Assembly (NCBI GenBank): GCA_947474565.1
Contig: CANJIS010000005.1
Coordinates: forward strand, 62,001 to 126,000
DNA from: Alphaproteobacteria bacterium
Lineage (GTDB): Bacteria; Pseudomonadota; Alphaproteobacteria; Micropepsales; Micropepsaceae
Length of the DNA: 64,000 nucleotides
Reading direction: 5' to 3'
Shown: piece by piece, positions 35,712-43,572 of the stretch
Layout: every line of letters starts with the position of its first letter
Position numbering within the stretch: position 1 is the stretch's first letter
Position numbers and translations under genes: made by a program
The notes under the pieces: model-generated
What the model was told of the DNA's origin: nothing
Database searches by the model: none
The model's input: only the letters and a program-made list of their open reading frames with translations

Positions 35712-36977
35712 TTAGCCCGCTTTACGCAGCGGAACCACGGTAGCCGGGGCCATAACGCCGCCTTCCGGCTTCAGCGCATCGTCGCGCACCGCGCGCGGCT
35801 CGCCGAACAGGAAACCCTGGGCGTAATCAACATTGTAATCCAAGAGCTGGACCACGGTCTTTTCTTCTTCCACGCGCTCGGCGATCAGGTTCAGGCCATG
35901 GCGCGACAGCAGCTTCTTGAAGTCTTCCGCCGCCACGGCCGCATTGGCGCCTTCCATGCCCTGCGTCAAGGTCGAAGCGCGCACCTTGATATGGCTGAAG
36001 CCGATGGCCTTCAGGCGCAGGAAATCCAGCGCCAGGGTTTCGACATGATCCATGGAGAGGGCAAAGCCCAGATTGGACAGGAAGCGCAAATTCTTCTCGC
36101 CCTGAACGCCAGCTTTCAGCACCGCGCTTTGCGAGAATTCGAAAATGATCTGCCCGGCCAGGTCGCGATTGGCCTGCATGTAATCCAGGAACTGGGGGAA
36201 GAATTCGGTGTCCGCCAGCGTGTCACCCGAGATATTGCAGAAGATGCCGATATCGCGCGTCTTCTGCGCCAGACGTCGCACCACCTGGACGCAGCGGAAC
36301 AGCAGAAGATTGTCCACCACGCTCATCAGGCCCGCAGGCGCAGCCACTTTCATATACTGCGCCGGCATGATTACCGAGCCATCAAGAGCACGCAGCCGCG
36401 ACAAGGCTTCGTAATAGCGCAGCTTGCGCTGCGGCAGGCTGACGATGGGCTGCAGGTAAAGATCAACTCGGTTTTCTTCCAGGCTGAGACGGATGGTCTC
36501 CAGCATTTCATTCTGATGCGGCGCGATGCTGGCGACGTAAGACGCTGCGGTGCCCTGGCGGCGGCCGGTCTGCATCACAGCCGCAGGCCCGATCTCGGCC
36601 TGGCCCGCGCGCGCGGTCCGGGAAATCTTGCCGGCGAAATCGCGCATCAGCGATTCCAGCACCTGCAATTCGGCGACGATCTTCTTGTCCTGGGCCGACG
36701 TGGCGTTGTCAGCCTGGGCGCTGATGTCTTCCATGCGATTGGCGGCGGCGTTCAGGCGCTGCTCGAAATCCATCGTGATCTTGCGAAGCTGCGTGAATTC
36801 CCGCGCCACCAGCGTCTTGTCTTTGCGCCGCGCGAAGGAAAGACCCATATGCTGGGTGAACAGGAACGACACCGCCGCAGACAGGATCGCTACCGGCCAG
36901 CCGGTGAACAAAGCCAGCGCCGCGCCCAAAGTGGCCGATGCGAACAGGCAGGTCAGGGTCACGAGAATCTTGGTCAT
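35712..36977 (-). CDS. TipF-like membrane protein with degenerate EAL domain
   Basis: 421 residues from the ATG at 36977. Two N-terminal membrane helices (about 4-20 and 22-42), a predicted coiled coil (REFTQLRKITMDFEQRLNAA to ~125) and a C-terminal EAL domain from ~170. The domain keeps YEALSR, NISGDTL and QGFLFGEP. However, EFSQ replaces the EIT(E) site and the metal-binding DDFG is replaced by MDHV, so phosphodiesterase activity is unlikely and c-di-GMP binding more so. The layout matches TipF of Caulobacter, a c-di-GMP receptor that positions the flagellum. The match is by architecture; flagellar genes are not in this window. Confidence 0.8.
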   Translation of the reverse strand: MTKILVTLTCLFASATLGAALALFTGWPVAILSAAVSFLFTQHMGLSFARRKDKTLVAREFTQLRKITMDFEQRLNAAANRMEDISAQADNATSAQDKKIVAELQVLESLMRDFAGKISRTARAGQAEIGPAAVMQTGRRQGTAASYVASIAPHQNEMLETIRLSLEENRVDLYLQPIVSLPQRKLRYYEALSRLRALDGSVIMPAQYMKVAAPAGLMSVVDNLLLFRCVQVVRRLAQKTRDIGIFCNISGDTLADTEFFPQFLDYMQANRDLAGQIIFEFSQSAVLKAGVQGEKNLRFLSNLGFALSMDHVETLALDFLRLKAIGFSHIKVRASTLTQGMEGANAAVAAEDFKKLLSRHGLNLIAERVEEEKTVVQLLDYNVDYAQGFLFGEPRAVRDDALKPEGGVMAPATVVPLRKAG

Positions 36978-37127
36978 GCGCGCAGTGTGCGCTCTACCTG
37001 TTTCCAATTTCTTAACCCTGAAACCCGGGGAAAAAGGCGGGATTTCCGCCTTATTTTCGCCCGGCCTCATTCATCCTGGGTTCAACCAGGTGCTGCCAAT
37101 CTGGGGCCAACGAAAGCGAGCGGTGTC

Positions 37128-37376
37128 ATGCGGAAATTCTTCATTCACCTGGATATGGACGGCAAAATTCAGAAGGACGATATCGGCCTTGTCTGTGAAG
37201 CGCCGGAGCTGACCTATCTGCACGCCTGCCGCGCCATCCCCGAACTGGCCGCCGCCATGCTGCGCGCCCGCCAGGATCCTATGAAGTGCAGCTTCCACAT
37301 CGAGAATGAGACGGGCGAAGAAATGTTCGACGTGCCGTTTTCAGAAGTGGCGCGTGAGAAGACGCATCACGGATAA
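37128..37376 (+). CDS. DUF6894-type small protein
   Basis: 82 residues from the ATG at 37128. The start MRKFFIHLDMDGKIQKDDIG followed by an alternating hydrophobic strand and HACRAIPELAAAML fits the DUF6894 family of short alphaproteobacterial proteins. Ends within a family D repeat (the TAA lies at its border). Function unknown; no partner nearby. Confidence 0.65.
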   Translation: MRKFFIHLDMDGKIQKDDIGLVCEAPELTYLHACRAIPELAAAMLRARQDPMKCSFHIENETGEEMFDVPFSEVAREKTHHG

Positions 37377-37450
37377 TGGTCGCGCGGCCTACGGAAGTCG
37401 CCTAGCGACAGCGTAGGCGACGCGAGGCCTCACTTTTCCGGGCCGACGCT
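37375..37450. repeat. Family D repeat, intergenic copy
   Basis: Starts AATGGTCGCGCGGCC, has an internal inverted repeat GTCGCCTA/TAGGCGAC and ends TCACTTTTCCGGGCCGACGC. Lies between the convergent DUF6894 and OmpA-lipoprotein genes. Confidence 0.6.
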
Positions 37451-37451
37451 C

Positions 37452-37973
37452 CTAGCCGATGATCCTGATCACCACGCGGCGGTTGCGCTGGTCGCGCACG
37501 CCGTCGCCGGTGCGGACTGCCAGGCGTTCTTCGCCATAGCCGCGCGCCAGAATGCGCCCCGCCGAGATGCCGTGGCGCACCAGAACGCTGGCCACTTTTT
37601 CGGCCCGGGCCTGGGAAACAACCATATTGTCGTCGCGGGTGCCCGATGTGTCGGCAAAGCCTTGCACTTCGATACGCGCGCGCGGCCGCTTCTTGGCGTC
37701 GGCGGCGACGCGGGCGACCATGTTATAGGGGTTTTTGGAAAGTTCGGCGGAGTTGTGGGGTAACAGCAGCGCGCCCGCCATTTCATAATCGGTTTCGCCG
37801 GCGCGGTTGGTCACCAGCCAACGGCCATCGTCACGGCCGGTGATATTGTCGGCACAGCTGGCCAGCATGAGAGCCGCCATAGCAGCGGCGAGGTGCGGGA
37901 TGGAACGACGGCCCGGAAAAGTGTGGCCTCGCGGTTTTCCGCAGGCCGCGCGACCATATAAAATGCGTTTCAT
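37452..37973 (-). CDS. OmpA-family lipoprotein with repeat-encoded N-terminus
   Basis: 173 residues. The lipobox LASCADN lies at residue ~40, after an unusually long n-region whose residues about 6-22 (YGRAACGKPRGHTFPGR) come from a family D repeat. The C-terminal OmpA domain has the peptidoglycan-binding pattern RIEVQGFADTSGTRDDNM, LSQ-like VSQARAEKVASVLVRHGI and ARGYGEERLAV ... QRNRRVVIRI. It probably tethers the outer membrane to peptidoglycan. Confidence 0.82.
   Translation of the reverse strand: MKRILYGRAACGKPRGHTFPGRRSIPHLAAAMAALMLASCADNITGRDDGRWLVTNRAGETDYEMAGALLLPHNSAELSKNPYNMVARVAADAKKRPRARIEVQGFADTSGTRDDNMVVSQARAEKVASVLVRHGISAGRILARGYGEERLAVRTGDGVRDQRNRRVVIRIIG
37909..37957. repeat. 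Family D repeat inside the OmpA-lipoprotein 5' end
   Basis: On the minus strand it reads TATGGTCGCGCGG, GGAAAACCGC and CACACTTTTCCGGGCCG, the same blocks in the same order as at 12264-12315. Confidence 0.6.
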
Positions 37974-38027
37974 ATGGCTCTCCCAAACGAATCAACCTGC
38001 GAATCAGACCAGTTCGCGATTCGCCCG

Positions 38028-38429
38028 TCAAAGAGAAACGGGTAAACGTTGCACCAGCAGAAATGCCGCCAGCGCGGCGACGCTGGTCAGGAGTGCGCCC
38101 CAGCCGGTATCGATCAGCGCCAGCGATGCGGTCCAGACCTTGAGCGTGGCGTAGTTGGTGGCTTCATAGGTCATGTAGGCGAGGAAACCGAAGGCCGCGC
38201 CATACAGCGCCGCCTGCATCCAGTCCCGCGCCAGGCCCAGCGGAAACAGCAGCACGCCCGCAGCGTAGAGAAGATAGAACAACACCGCGCCGCTCCAGCG
38301 CGGATTTTCCAGCAGGATCGAGCCCAAGGTGGGCCGGAACACGGCCGGCGCGAACCAGGACAGCCAGAGGAAATCCCCTGCCGCCAACACCACCAGCACA
38401 ACGATATAACGGGCCGCAAGCGCCATCAT
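38028..38429 (-). CDS. DUF2177 membrane protein
   Basis: 133 residues, four membrane helices. LAAGDFLWLSWFAP, FYLLYAAGVLLFPL and AFGFLAYMTYEATNYATLK match the DUF2177 family. In other alphaproteobacteria DUF2177 genes occur in ChrR-type ECF regulons next to cyclopropane-fatty-acid synthase and DUF1365 genes, and here too it follows the sigma/anti-sigma pair (9 bases after the ChrR-like gene). Role in the membrane response to singlet oxygen is inferred. Confidence 0.87.
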   Translation of the reverse strand: MMALAARYIVVLVVLAAGDFLWLSWFAPAVFRPTLGSILLENPRWSGAVLFYLLYAAGVLLFPLGLARDWMQAALYGAAFGFLAYMTYEATNYATLKVWTASLALIDTGWGALLTSVAALAAFLLVQRLPVSL

Positions 38430-38438
38430 CTTCGTCTC

Positions 38439-39089
38439 CTAATACTGGCTTCCGGTAACCGCCTGCACCAGGCGGGCCGGAAAGCTTTTCAATCGCATCG
38501 GGGCTTCGGCACTGATCAGGCACAGGCATTCGCCATCCTGGGTAACGCCGGGCGCGTGATGAACGGTATCGTCGGTCAATGCGAAATCGCCCGCACGATA
38601 GGTGCCGGTGCCATCAGAGAAAGCGCCGCTGATGACATGGGTGAATTCGCGGCCGCGATGGGAATGTTCGGCCAGCACCGTGTCGGCCTTGGCATAAACC
38701 AGATAGGTGCGCGCCGCCCCACGCTTCACTTCACCCGGGGCTTCCACCGGGGCGAACCAGATGGACGGGGTGACAAAGCGGCGGCGGCCGATCTTCTGCG
38801 CCGCCAGGGCTTCCGGAATACCAAAACGCGACAGAAAAGACGGCGGCGCGGGCCGCTGTGGTTCATCCTCATCCAGCCGCGCCAGCATTTGGGCCAGCGC
38901 ACCCGCTGACATTGGCGCAGGCGCTACATCTTCCAGCAGCGCGCCACCGGCGCAATTCCACAAACCGGATTCCTGGCGGCACAGCACGCAGGCTTCCAGA
39001 TGACAGGCGACGATCAACGCTGCGCCACGCGGCAAGGAACCACCGGCATAAGCGGCGAGCAGATAAGGTTCCGGATGGTGCTGGATCAC
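38439..39089 (-). CDS. ChrR-type zinc anti-sigma factor
   Basis: 216 residues. The N-terminal anti-sigma domain has the zinc pattern HHPEPYLLAAYAGGSL, ACHLEACVLC. The C-terminal cupin domain (from ~95) has SHRGREFTHVISG with metal-type His/Glu ligands and the later APGVTQDGECL. This is the layout of ChrR from Rhodobacter, which binds its ECF sigma factor and releases it under singlet oxygen. The ATG overlaps the TGA of the sigma gene (ATGA), giving translational coupling and a fixed ratio. Confidence 0.92.
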   Translation of the reverse strand: MIQHHPEPYLLAAYAGGSLPRGAALIVACHLEACVLCRQESGLWNCAGGALLEDVAPAPMSAGALAQMLARLDEDEPQRPAPPSFLSRFGIPEALAAQKIGRRRFVTPSIWFAPVEAPGEVKRGAARTYLVYAKADTVLAEHSHRGREFTHVISGAFSDGTGTYRAGDFALTDDTVHHAPGVTQDGECLCLISAEAPMRLKSFPARLVQAVTGSQY

Positions 39090-39622
39090 TGCCTTTCCTC
39101 CACCAGCGCGCGCAGCCGCGTCATCGCCAGACGCACCCGCGACTTCACCGTGCCCAGCGGCAATCCCAACGCGGTGGCGATTTCGCTGTGCGGCCGGTCT
39201 TCGAAGAAGGCAAGCCGGATCGCTTCAGCCTGGTCCGGCGGCAATTCGCGGATCGCCCGGTGCAACGCTTCGCAGCGCTCCGCCGAAACAAGCTGGTCGC
39301 TGGGCGTCGGTTCGGCCACGCCTTCAAAGAATTCCGCCAGCAGGTTCGGATCGCGCTCCCGCCGTTTGGCGTCAATGCGCAGATTGCGGGCGATGGTGAA
39401 AATCCAGGTGGAGGCTTGCGCCCGCTCCGGATCGAACATCGCCGCCTTGCGCCACACCATCAGCATGGTCTCCTGGGCCAGATCTTCGGCCAGGCCGTTA
39501 CCGGCGCCCCCGCGCAGGAAAAATCCTTTCAAGCGCGGCGCGAAATGACCGAACAGCAAAACGAACGCTTCGCGGTCACGTTTCTGGGCGATGGCGCGCA
39601 GACAGGAAGACCAGTCACTCAA
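39086..39622 (-). CDS. ECF RNA polymerase sigma factor, RpoE/ChrR-partner type
   Basis: 178 residues. The TTG at 39622 is chosen because GGAAGG precedes it at the right distance and it yields the family-like start MSDWSSCLRAIAQKRDREAF. Region 2 contains AEDLAQETMLMVWRKAAMFD and TWIFTIARNLRIDAKRR; region 4 contains LPPDQAEAIRLAFFEDRPHSEIA and GTVKSRVRLAMTRLR. Partner of the ChrR-like protein encoded next. In Rhodobacter this pair controls photooxidative-stress genes, including DUF1365- and FAD-protein genes like those upstream here. Confidence 0.92.
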   Translation of the reverse strand: MSDWSSCLRAIAQKRDREAFVLLFGHFAPRLKGFFLRGGAGNGLAEDLAQETMLMVWRKAAMFDPERAQASTWIFTIARNLRIDAKRRERDPNLLAEFFEGVAEPTPSDQLVSAERCEALHRAIRELPPDQAEAIRLAFFEDRPHSEIATALGLPLGTVKSRVRLAMTRLRALVEERQ

Positions 39623-39735
39623 AATGCGTGCCTTCCGCGGGGTGGCATCCGGAGAAGAGCCGGTGCGGACGCGAGGGTGCCATGTCCGCCGCCAGACCGC
39701 ACCAGAAAACTCGCCGGTTCCAATCAGGATTGCGC

Positions 39736-40518
39736 TCACGGGCTTTCTCCCCGTGGCGGCCTGGGAACGAACAGGCTGGTGCGGCGGACATAATCGGCAT
39801 AACCGGGGCGGCGGCTTTTGATGGTGTCTTCCATCAATCCCGCGCCGGAATAATGGATCAGCAGCGCGCTTATCACCACCGGTCCCAAGATTGTCCACCA
39901 CGGCGCACCGGCGGCCAGCGCCAGCAGGAAAAAGCCCCACCACAGCGTAAAGTCCCCGAAATAATTGGGATGACGCGACCAGCCCCACAAGCCGCTCGCC
40001 ATCACGCGTTCCCGGTTGGCGGGATCGGCGCGAAAGCGCGTCAATTGCAGATCGGCCACCGCTTCGATCACGATGCCTGCCAGCGCCAGCGCGATACCGG
40101 CGGCATCCAGCCAGCCCAGCGACCCAAGCGAACCGGCCGCCGCCTGCAGCGGAAACGAAATGATCCAGAGCAGCAGCGCCTGCAGCCAGAAGATCGTGAT
40201 CAGGCTGGTGCGGGGGAAACCCTTGCCGCCCCGGCGGCGAAACTCGGCATAGCGGTAATCTTCATGGCCCAGCCGGCGCCAGCGCGCGAAAATATGGCTG
40301 CCCAGCCGCAGCGCCCATAGCGACACCAGCGCCACCGCAATCATGGCGCGCGGACCGGTGCCATCCGTGGCGATCAGGCAGGCCCAGGCCAGCACGGCGA
40401 AAGCGGGCGCCCACAGAATATCGATGATGCTGACATCGGCCAGCTTTACGCTGAGCGGCCACAGCGCCGTCATCATGGCGAACGACAAGGCGAAGGTGAG
40501 CGCCAGATGGTTCATCAC
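39736..40518 (-). CDS. DUF1295 membrane protein (steroid 5-alpha-reductase/ICMT-like)
   Basis: 260 residues with six to seven membrane helices. DUF1295 signature: DILWAPAFAVLAW, RLGHEDYRYAEFRRR, and the C-terminal GLWGWSRHPNYFGDFTLWWGF, which resembles the cofactor-binding end of isoprenylcysteine methyltransferases and steroid reductases. Reaction not known; a lipid-modifying reductase or methyltransferase is likely. The ATG overlaps the TGA of the DUF1365 gene (ATGA). Confidence 0.88.
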   Translation of the reverse strand: MMNHLALTFALSFAMMTALWPLSVKLADVSIIDILWAPAFAVLAWACLIATDGTGPRAMIAVALVSLWALRLGSHIFARWRRLGHEDYRYAEFRRRGGKGFPRTSLITIFWLQALLLWIISFPLQAAAGSLGSLGWLDAAGIALALAGIVIEAVADLQLTRFRADPANRERVMASGLWGWSRHPNYFGDFTLWWGFFLLALAAGAPWWTILGPVVISALLIHYSGAGLMEDTIKSRRPGYADYVRRTSLFVPRPPRGESP

Positions 40519-41267
40519 ACGGTCACCCGTTCTTCCGGCGGCGGCGGCTTGTTGAAATGACGAATGCCTTTCAGGAACAGCTTGACCGCCTGATAATGGA
40601 TCAGCCCGATCACCTTGAAAGGATAAAGCGGGTTGCGCGCCAGAACGCGCAACAGATGCGAAGGCGTCAACGGCACCAGCCGCCCGCCCACCGATGTGCG
40701 CAGCAAAAGGCCGTCATCGTCTGACAGGTCAATGGCGATGGCGACGCCGTCCTGCGCAATCACAAAGCGAAATGCATAATTCCCCTCCACCGCGATGAAG
40801 GGCGACACATGAAACACCTTGCGCGCTTCCAGCCGGTCGCCCGGCGCGATGACGCGATGATCGGCGTGAAAGCAAAGATAGGAATGGCGCTCGCCAAACG
40901 TGTTGTTCACCTCCGCCAGCACGGCGCGGAGGCCGCCGCTAAGGTCATGCGCCAGCCAGAAGCTGACGGGATTGAAGCCGTAACCCAGAATGCGCGGCAG
41001 GGTCATCAGGCGGACTTCGCCATCCGCTTCCACCAGACCATGCGCGTCCAGCACTTTTTTAATATGAAAAGCGGGCGTCTGGCCCGGATCGCCGTAATCT
41101 TTTTCATGAATGCTGAACAGGCCGAAGCGGTTCAGGGCCATCCATCCGCCGCGCCGCACCGCCAATTCCTCCAGCGGCAACACGCAATACAGCGCGCCAT
41201 AACTGAAGCGATTGTTGCGAGGCCGAACCCGCTCATGGAAAATCCTGGCTTCCATCAGTTGGATCAT
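40515..41267 (-). CDS. DUF1365 protein
   Basis: 250 residues from the ATG at 41267 (MIQLMEARIFHERVRP). Family motifs: EARIFHERVRPRNNRFSY, LPRILGYGFNPVSFWL, EVNNTFGERHSYL, and HVSPF with the following GNYAFRF. DUF1365 is regularly found between an FAD-dependent oxidoreductase and cyclopropane-fatty-acid synthase and is thought to take part in fatty-acid modification. Here the Cfa-type gene is missing from the cluster. 10 bases downstream of the FAD protein gene. Confidence 0.9.
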   Translation of the reverse strand: MIQLMEARIFHERVRPRNNRFSYGALYCVLPLEELAVRRGGWMALNRFGLFSIHEKDYGDPGQTPAFHIKKVLDAHGLVEADGEVRLMTLPRILGYGFNPVSFWLAHDLSGGLRAVLAEVNNTFGERHSYLCFHADHRVIAPGDRLEARKVFHVSPFIAVEGNYAFRFVIAQDGVAIAIDLSDDDGLLLRTSVGGRLVPLTPSHLLRVLARNPLYPFKVIGLIHYQAVKLFLKGIRHFNKPPPPEERVTV

Positions 41268-41277
41268 GGCACTCTCT

Positions 41278-42609
41278 TCATGACAAAGAGCCCGCCGCCG
41301 CCGGCACGGGATCGCCGACCCAGCCAAGTTCGGGGGTGGGCGTAGCTTCGATCCAGGGCGCGGGGACACCCAGGCCCTCGGCCACCGCCATGGCGCTGAC
41401 CAACCCGTCTTCGTGGAAGCCATGACCCAAATGCGCGCCGCAGAACCAGGTGCTCCGGCGGCCGTTCATCTCTTTCAGCGCCGACTGCCCGGCCATGGCG
41501 GGAAAATCGAACACCGGATGATCGAACAGATGCGTGTCGAAGATTTTGTCTTCCGCGATGTCCTTGTTCGGGTTCAAGGTCACGAACAGCGGTGTGCGTT
41601 CATCAATCCCCTGCAGCGAATTCATCCAATAGGTGACGGAGATTTTGGTTTCCGCCCCCGCGTCATCGGCATGATAGATCCAGCTTGACCAGCAGGGCCG
41701 GTTCTTCGGCATGATCCGCTCGTCGCTGTGCAGCACCGCCAGGTTCTTCTGATAGGTGATGGGGGCCAGCGCCGCGCGCTCTTCCGCATCGGCATCGGCC
41801 AGAAGCGCCAGCGCCTGGTCGGCGTGGCAGCCGAACACGATCTGGTCGAAGCGCTCGACGCCGCCATGCACATCTTCCACCGTCACGCCGGTTTCATCGC
41901 GCACAACCCGGCGCACGCCGCAGCCCAGCCGCACCTGCTCACCCAGCGCCGCCGTCAGCTTCGACACATAAACTTGGCTACCGCCATCCACCGTCAGCCA
42001 TTGCGGCTGGCCACGCAGCGACAGCAAATGATGATTGACGAAAAAACGCACAAAGGTGCGGGCGGGAAATTCCAGCATCTGGCGCGGCGGGCAACTCCAG
42101 ATCGCGCCCGCCATCGGCAACAAATAATGGCGCAGGAACCAGTCGCCCAGCCGCATCTTGGTGAGCAGCGCGCCCAGCGTCAGGTGCGGCGCGCGCTCCA
42201 CCTGCGCCACCACGCCGGCATTGAAGCGGAACACGTCATAGAGAAGCTTGAGAAATTTGGGCCGCAGCAGATTGCGGCGCTGGCCGAAAATCGCGCTGAG
42301 GCTTTTGGCGCCCCATTCCAGCCTGCCGTCATCCACGGTCAGGCCAAAACTCATATCGCTGTTTTTGACCGGCACGCCCAGGCGGCGGAACAACTGCGTC
42401 AGGTTGGGATAGTTGCGTTCGTTGAAAACGATGAACCCGGTATCCACCGGAATGTCGCGCCCGGAATGGCGCACCGTCATGGTGCGGCTATGGCCGCCGG
42501 CACGGGGATTTTTCTCATACACGGTGACGTCGTGGCGGCGATGCAGCAGCCAGGCCGCCGAAAGGCCGGAAATCCCCGTTCCAATGATCGCAATCTTTGC
42601 CATGCCCAT
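41278..42609 (-). CDS. FAD/NAD(P)-binding oxidoreductase of the Cfa/DUF1365 cluster
   Basis: 443 residues. N-terminal Rossmann loop AKIAIIGTGISGLSAAWLL, then VYEKNPRAGGHSRT as the second FAD motif. The family is the amine-oxidase-like protein that accompanies DUF1365 and Cfa genes (VDTGFIVFNERNYPNL, LPMAGAIWSCPP, FVNHHLLSL). It probably oxidises or desaturates membrane acyl chains. First gene of the operon; the second Met (42603) is an alternative start. A possible ECF promoter lies immediately upstream. Confidence 0.88.
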   Translation of the reverse strand: MGMAKIAIIGTGISGLSAAWLLHRRHDVTVYEKNPRAGGHSRTMTVRHSGRDIPVDTGFIVFNERNYPNLTQLFRRLGVPVKNSDMSFGLTVDDGRLEWGAKSLSAIFGQRRNLLRPKFLKLLYDVFRFNAGVVAQVERAPHLTLGALLTKMRLGDWFLRHYLLPMAGAIWSCPPRQMLEFPARTFVRFFVNHHLLSLRGQPQWLTVDGGSQVYVSKLTAALGEQVRLGCGVRRVVRDETGVTVEDVHGGVERFDQIVFGCHADQALALLADADAEERAALAPITYQKNLAVLHSDERIMPKNRPCWSSWIYHADDAGAETKISVTYWMNSLQGIDERTPLFVTLNPNKDIAEDKIFDTHLFDHPVFDFPAMAGQSALKEMNGRRSTWFCGAHLGHGFHEDGLVSAMAVAEGLGVPAPWIEATPTPELGWVGDPVPAAAGSLS

Positions 42610-42637
42610 TTTACGCAGGGGCCGCCCAATTGGATCG
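42609..42637 (-). promoter_or_regulatory. Candidate RpoE/ChrR-type ECF promoter
   Basis: On the minus strand CGATCC (42637-42632), an 18-base spacer and TAAAA (42613-42609) resemble the Rhodobacter RpoE consensus TGATCC-N18-TAAGA. Transcription would begin almost at the ATG at 42603, giving a very short or absent leader. Single-site match, so tentative. Confidence 0.3.
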
Positions 42638-42671
42638 TCCGAATGTGGACCTGATGCGTATATTAAGTCAG

Positions 42672-43520
42672 ATGAAGACTATTCCCCTCCTCGCCGCAGT
42701 GCTGATGCTGGCCGCCTGTTCGCCCATATCCCTGGCGAATGAGCTGATTTCGCGCGCCGGGTATCATGTGGTGAACGACCTGGCCTATGGCGCCGATCCC
42801 CGCCAGAAGCTGGACCTGTACGTCCCCGATCATCCCAACGGCACGGTGCTAGTGTTCTTTTATGGCGGCGGCTGGCAGAGCGGGAACAAAGCGATGTACC
42901 CCGCCTTCGGCCAGGCCTTCGCCGCCCAAGGCATTCTCACCGCCGTGGCCGATTACCGGCTGCACCCGCAGGTGCGCTATCCCGCCTTTATAGAAGACAG
43001 CGCCAAGGCCACGGCCTATGTGCGCGCCCACGCGGCGCAATATGGCGGCGATGCCAAAAAGCTTTTCATCTCCGGTCACTCGGCCGGCGCCTACAACGCC
43101 ATGATGCTGGCGGCCGATCCGAAATACCTGAAAGCGGCGGGCACGGACTTGAATCAGGTTTGCGGCGTGATCGGCATTGCCGGGCCGTATGATTTTCTGC
43201 CCCTCACCGATCCCAGCTACATCGCCACCTTTGAAGGCAACAACCGGCCAGATACCCAGCCCATCACTTATATAGACGGCAAACGCCCGCCCATGCTCTT
43301 GGCCTATGGCACATCCGACACCACGGTGGAGCCGCGCAACAGCATCAGCCTGGCCGCCAAGCTGCGCAGCTTCGGCTCAGATGTGACCGTGAAGGCCTAT
43401 CCCCATACCGGCCATATCGGGATCATCATGTCCCTGGAGCCGGGCCTGCGCTGGACGACAGGCTTGCGCGCCGACATGCTGGAATTCATCAATAAAACCG
43501 CCCCTGTTTGCCGAGGCTAA
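42672..43520 (+). CDS. Alpha/beta hydrolase (esterase) lipoprotein
   Basis: 282 residues from MKTIPLLAAVLMLAACSP at 42672, chosen for its lipoprotein signal peptide and lipobox LAAC; an ATG at 42654 adds six residues. Alpha/beta-hydrolase fold of the carboxylesterase/BD-FAE type: oxyanion segment FFYGGGWQSGN, nucleophile elbow SGHSAGAYNA (Ser), likely acid near YGTSDTTVEP, and catalytic His in YPHTGHIGI. Outer-membrane or periplasmic esterase; substrate unknown. Divergent from the FAD protein. Confidence 0.83.
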   Translation: MKTIPLLAAVLMLAACSPISLANELISRAGYHVVNDLAYGADPRQKLDLYVPDHPNGTVLVFFYGGGWQSGNKAMYPAFGQAFAAQGILTAVADYRLHPQVRYPAFIEDSAKATAYVRAHAAQYGGDAKKLFISGHSAGAYNAMMLAADPKYLKAAGTDLNQVCGVIGIAGPYDFLPLTDPSYIATFEGNNRPDTQPITYIDGKRPPMLLAYGTSDTTVEPRNSISLAAKLRSFGSDVTVKAYPHTGHIGIIMSLEPGLRWTTGLRADMLEFINKTAPVCRG

Positions 43521-43572
43521 GCCTCGCGTATAGGCTCGCCACCCAAGAGCAGAAACTGCCTTGGGGTTGGGG

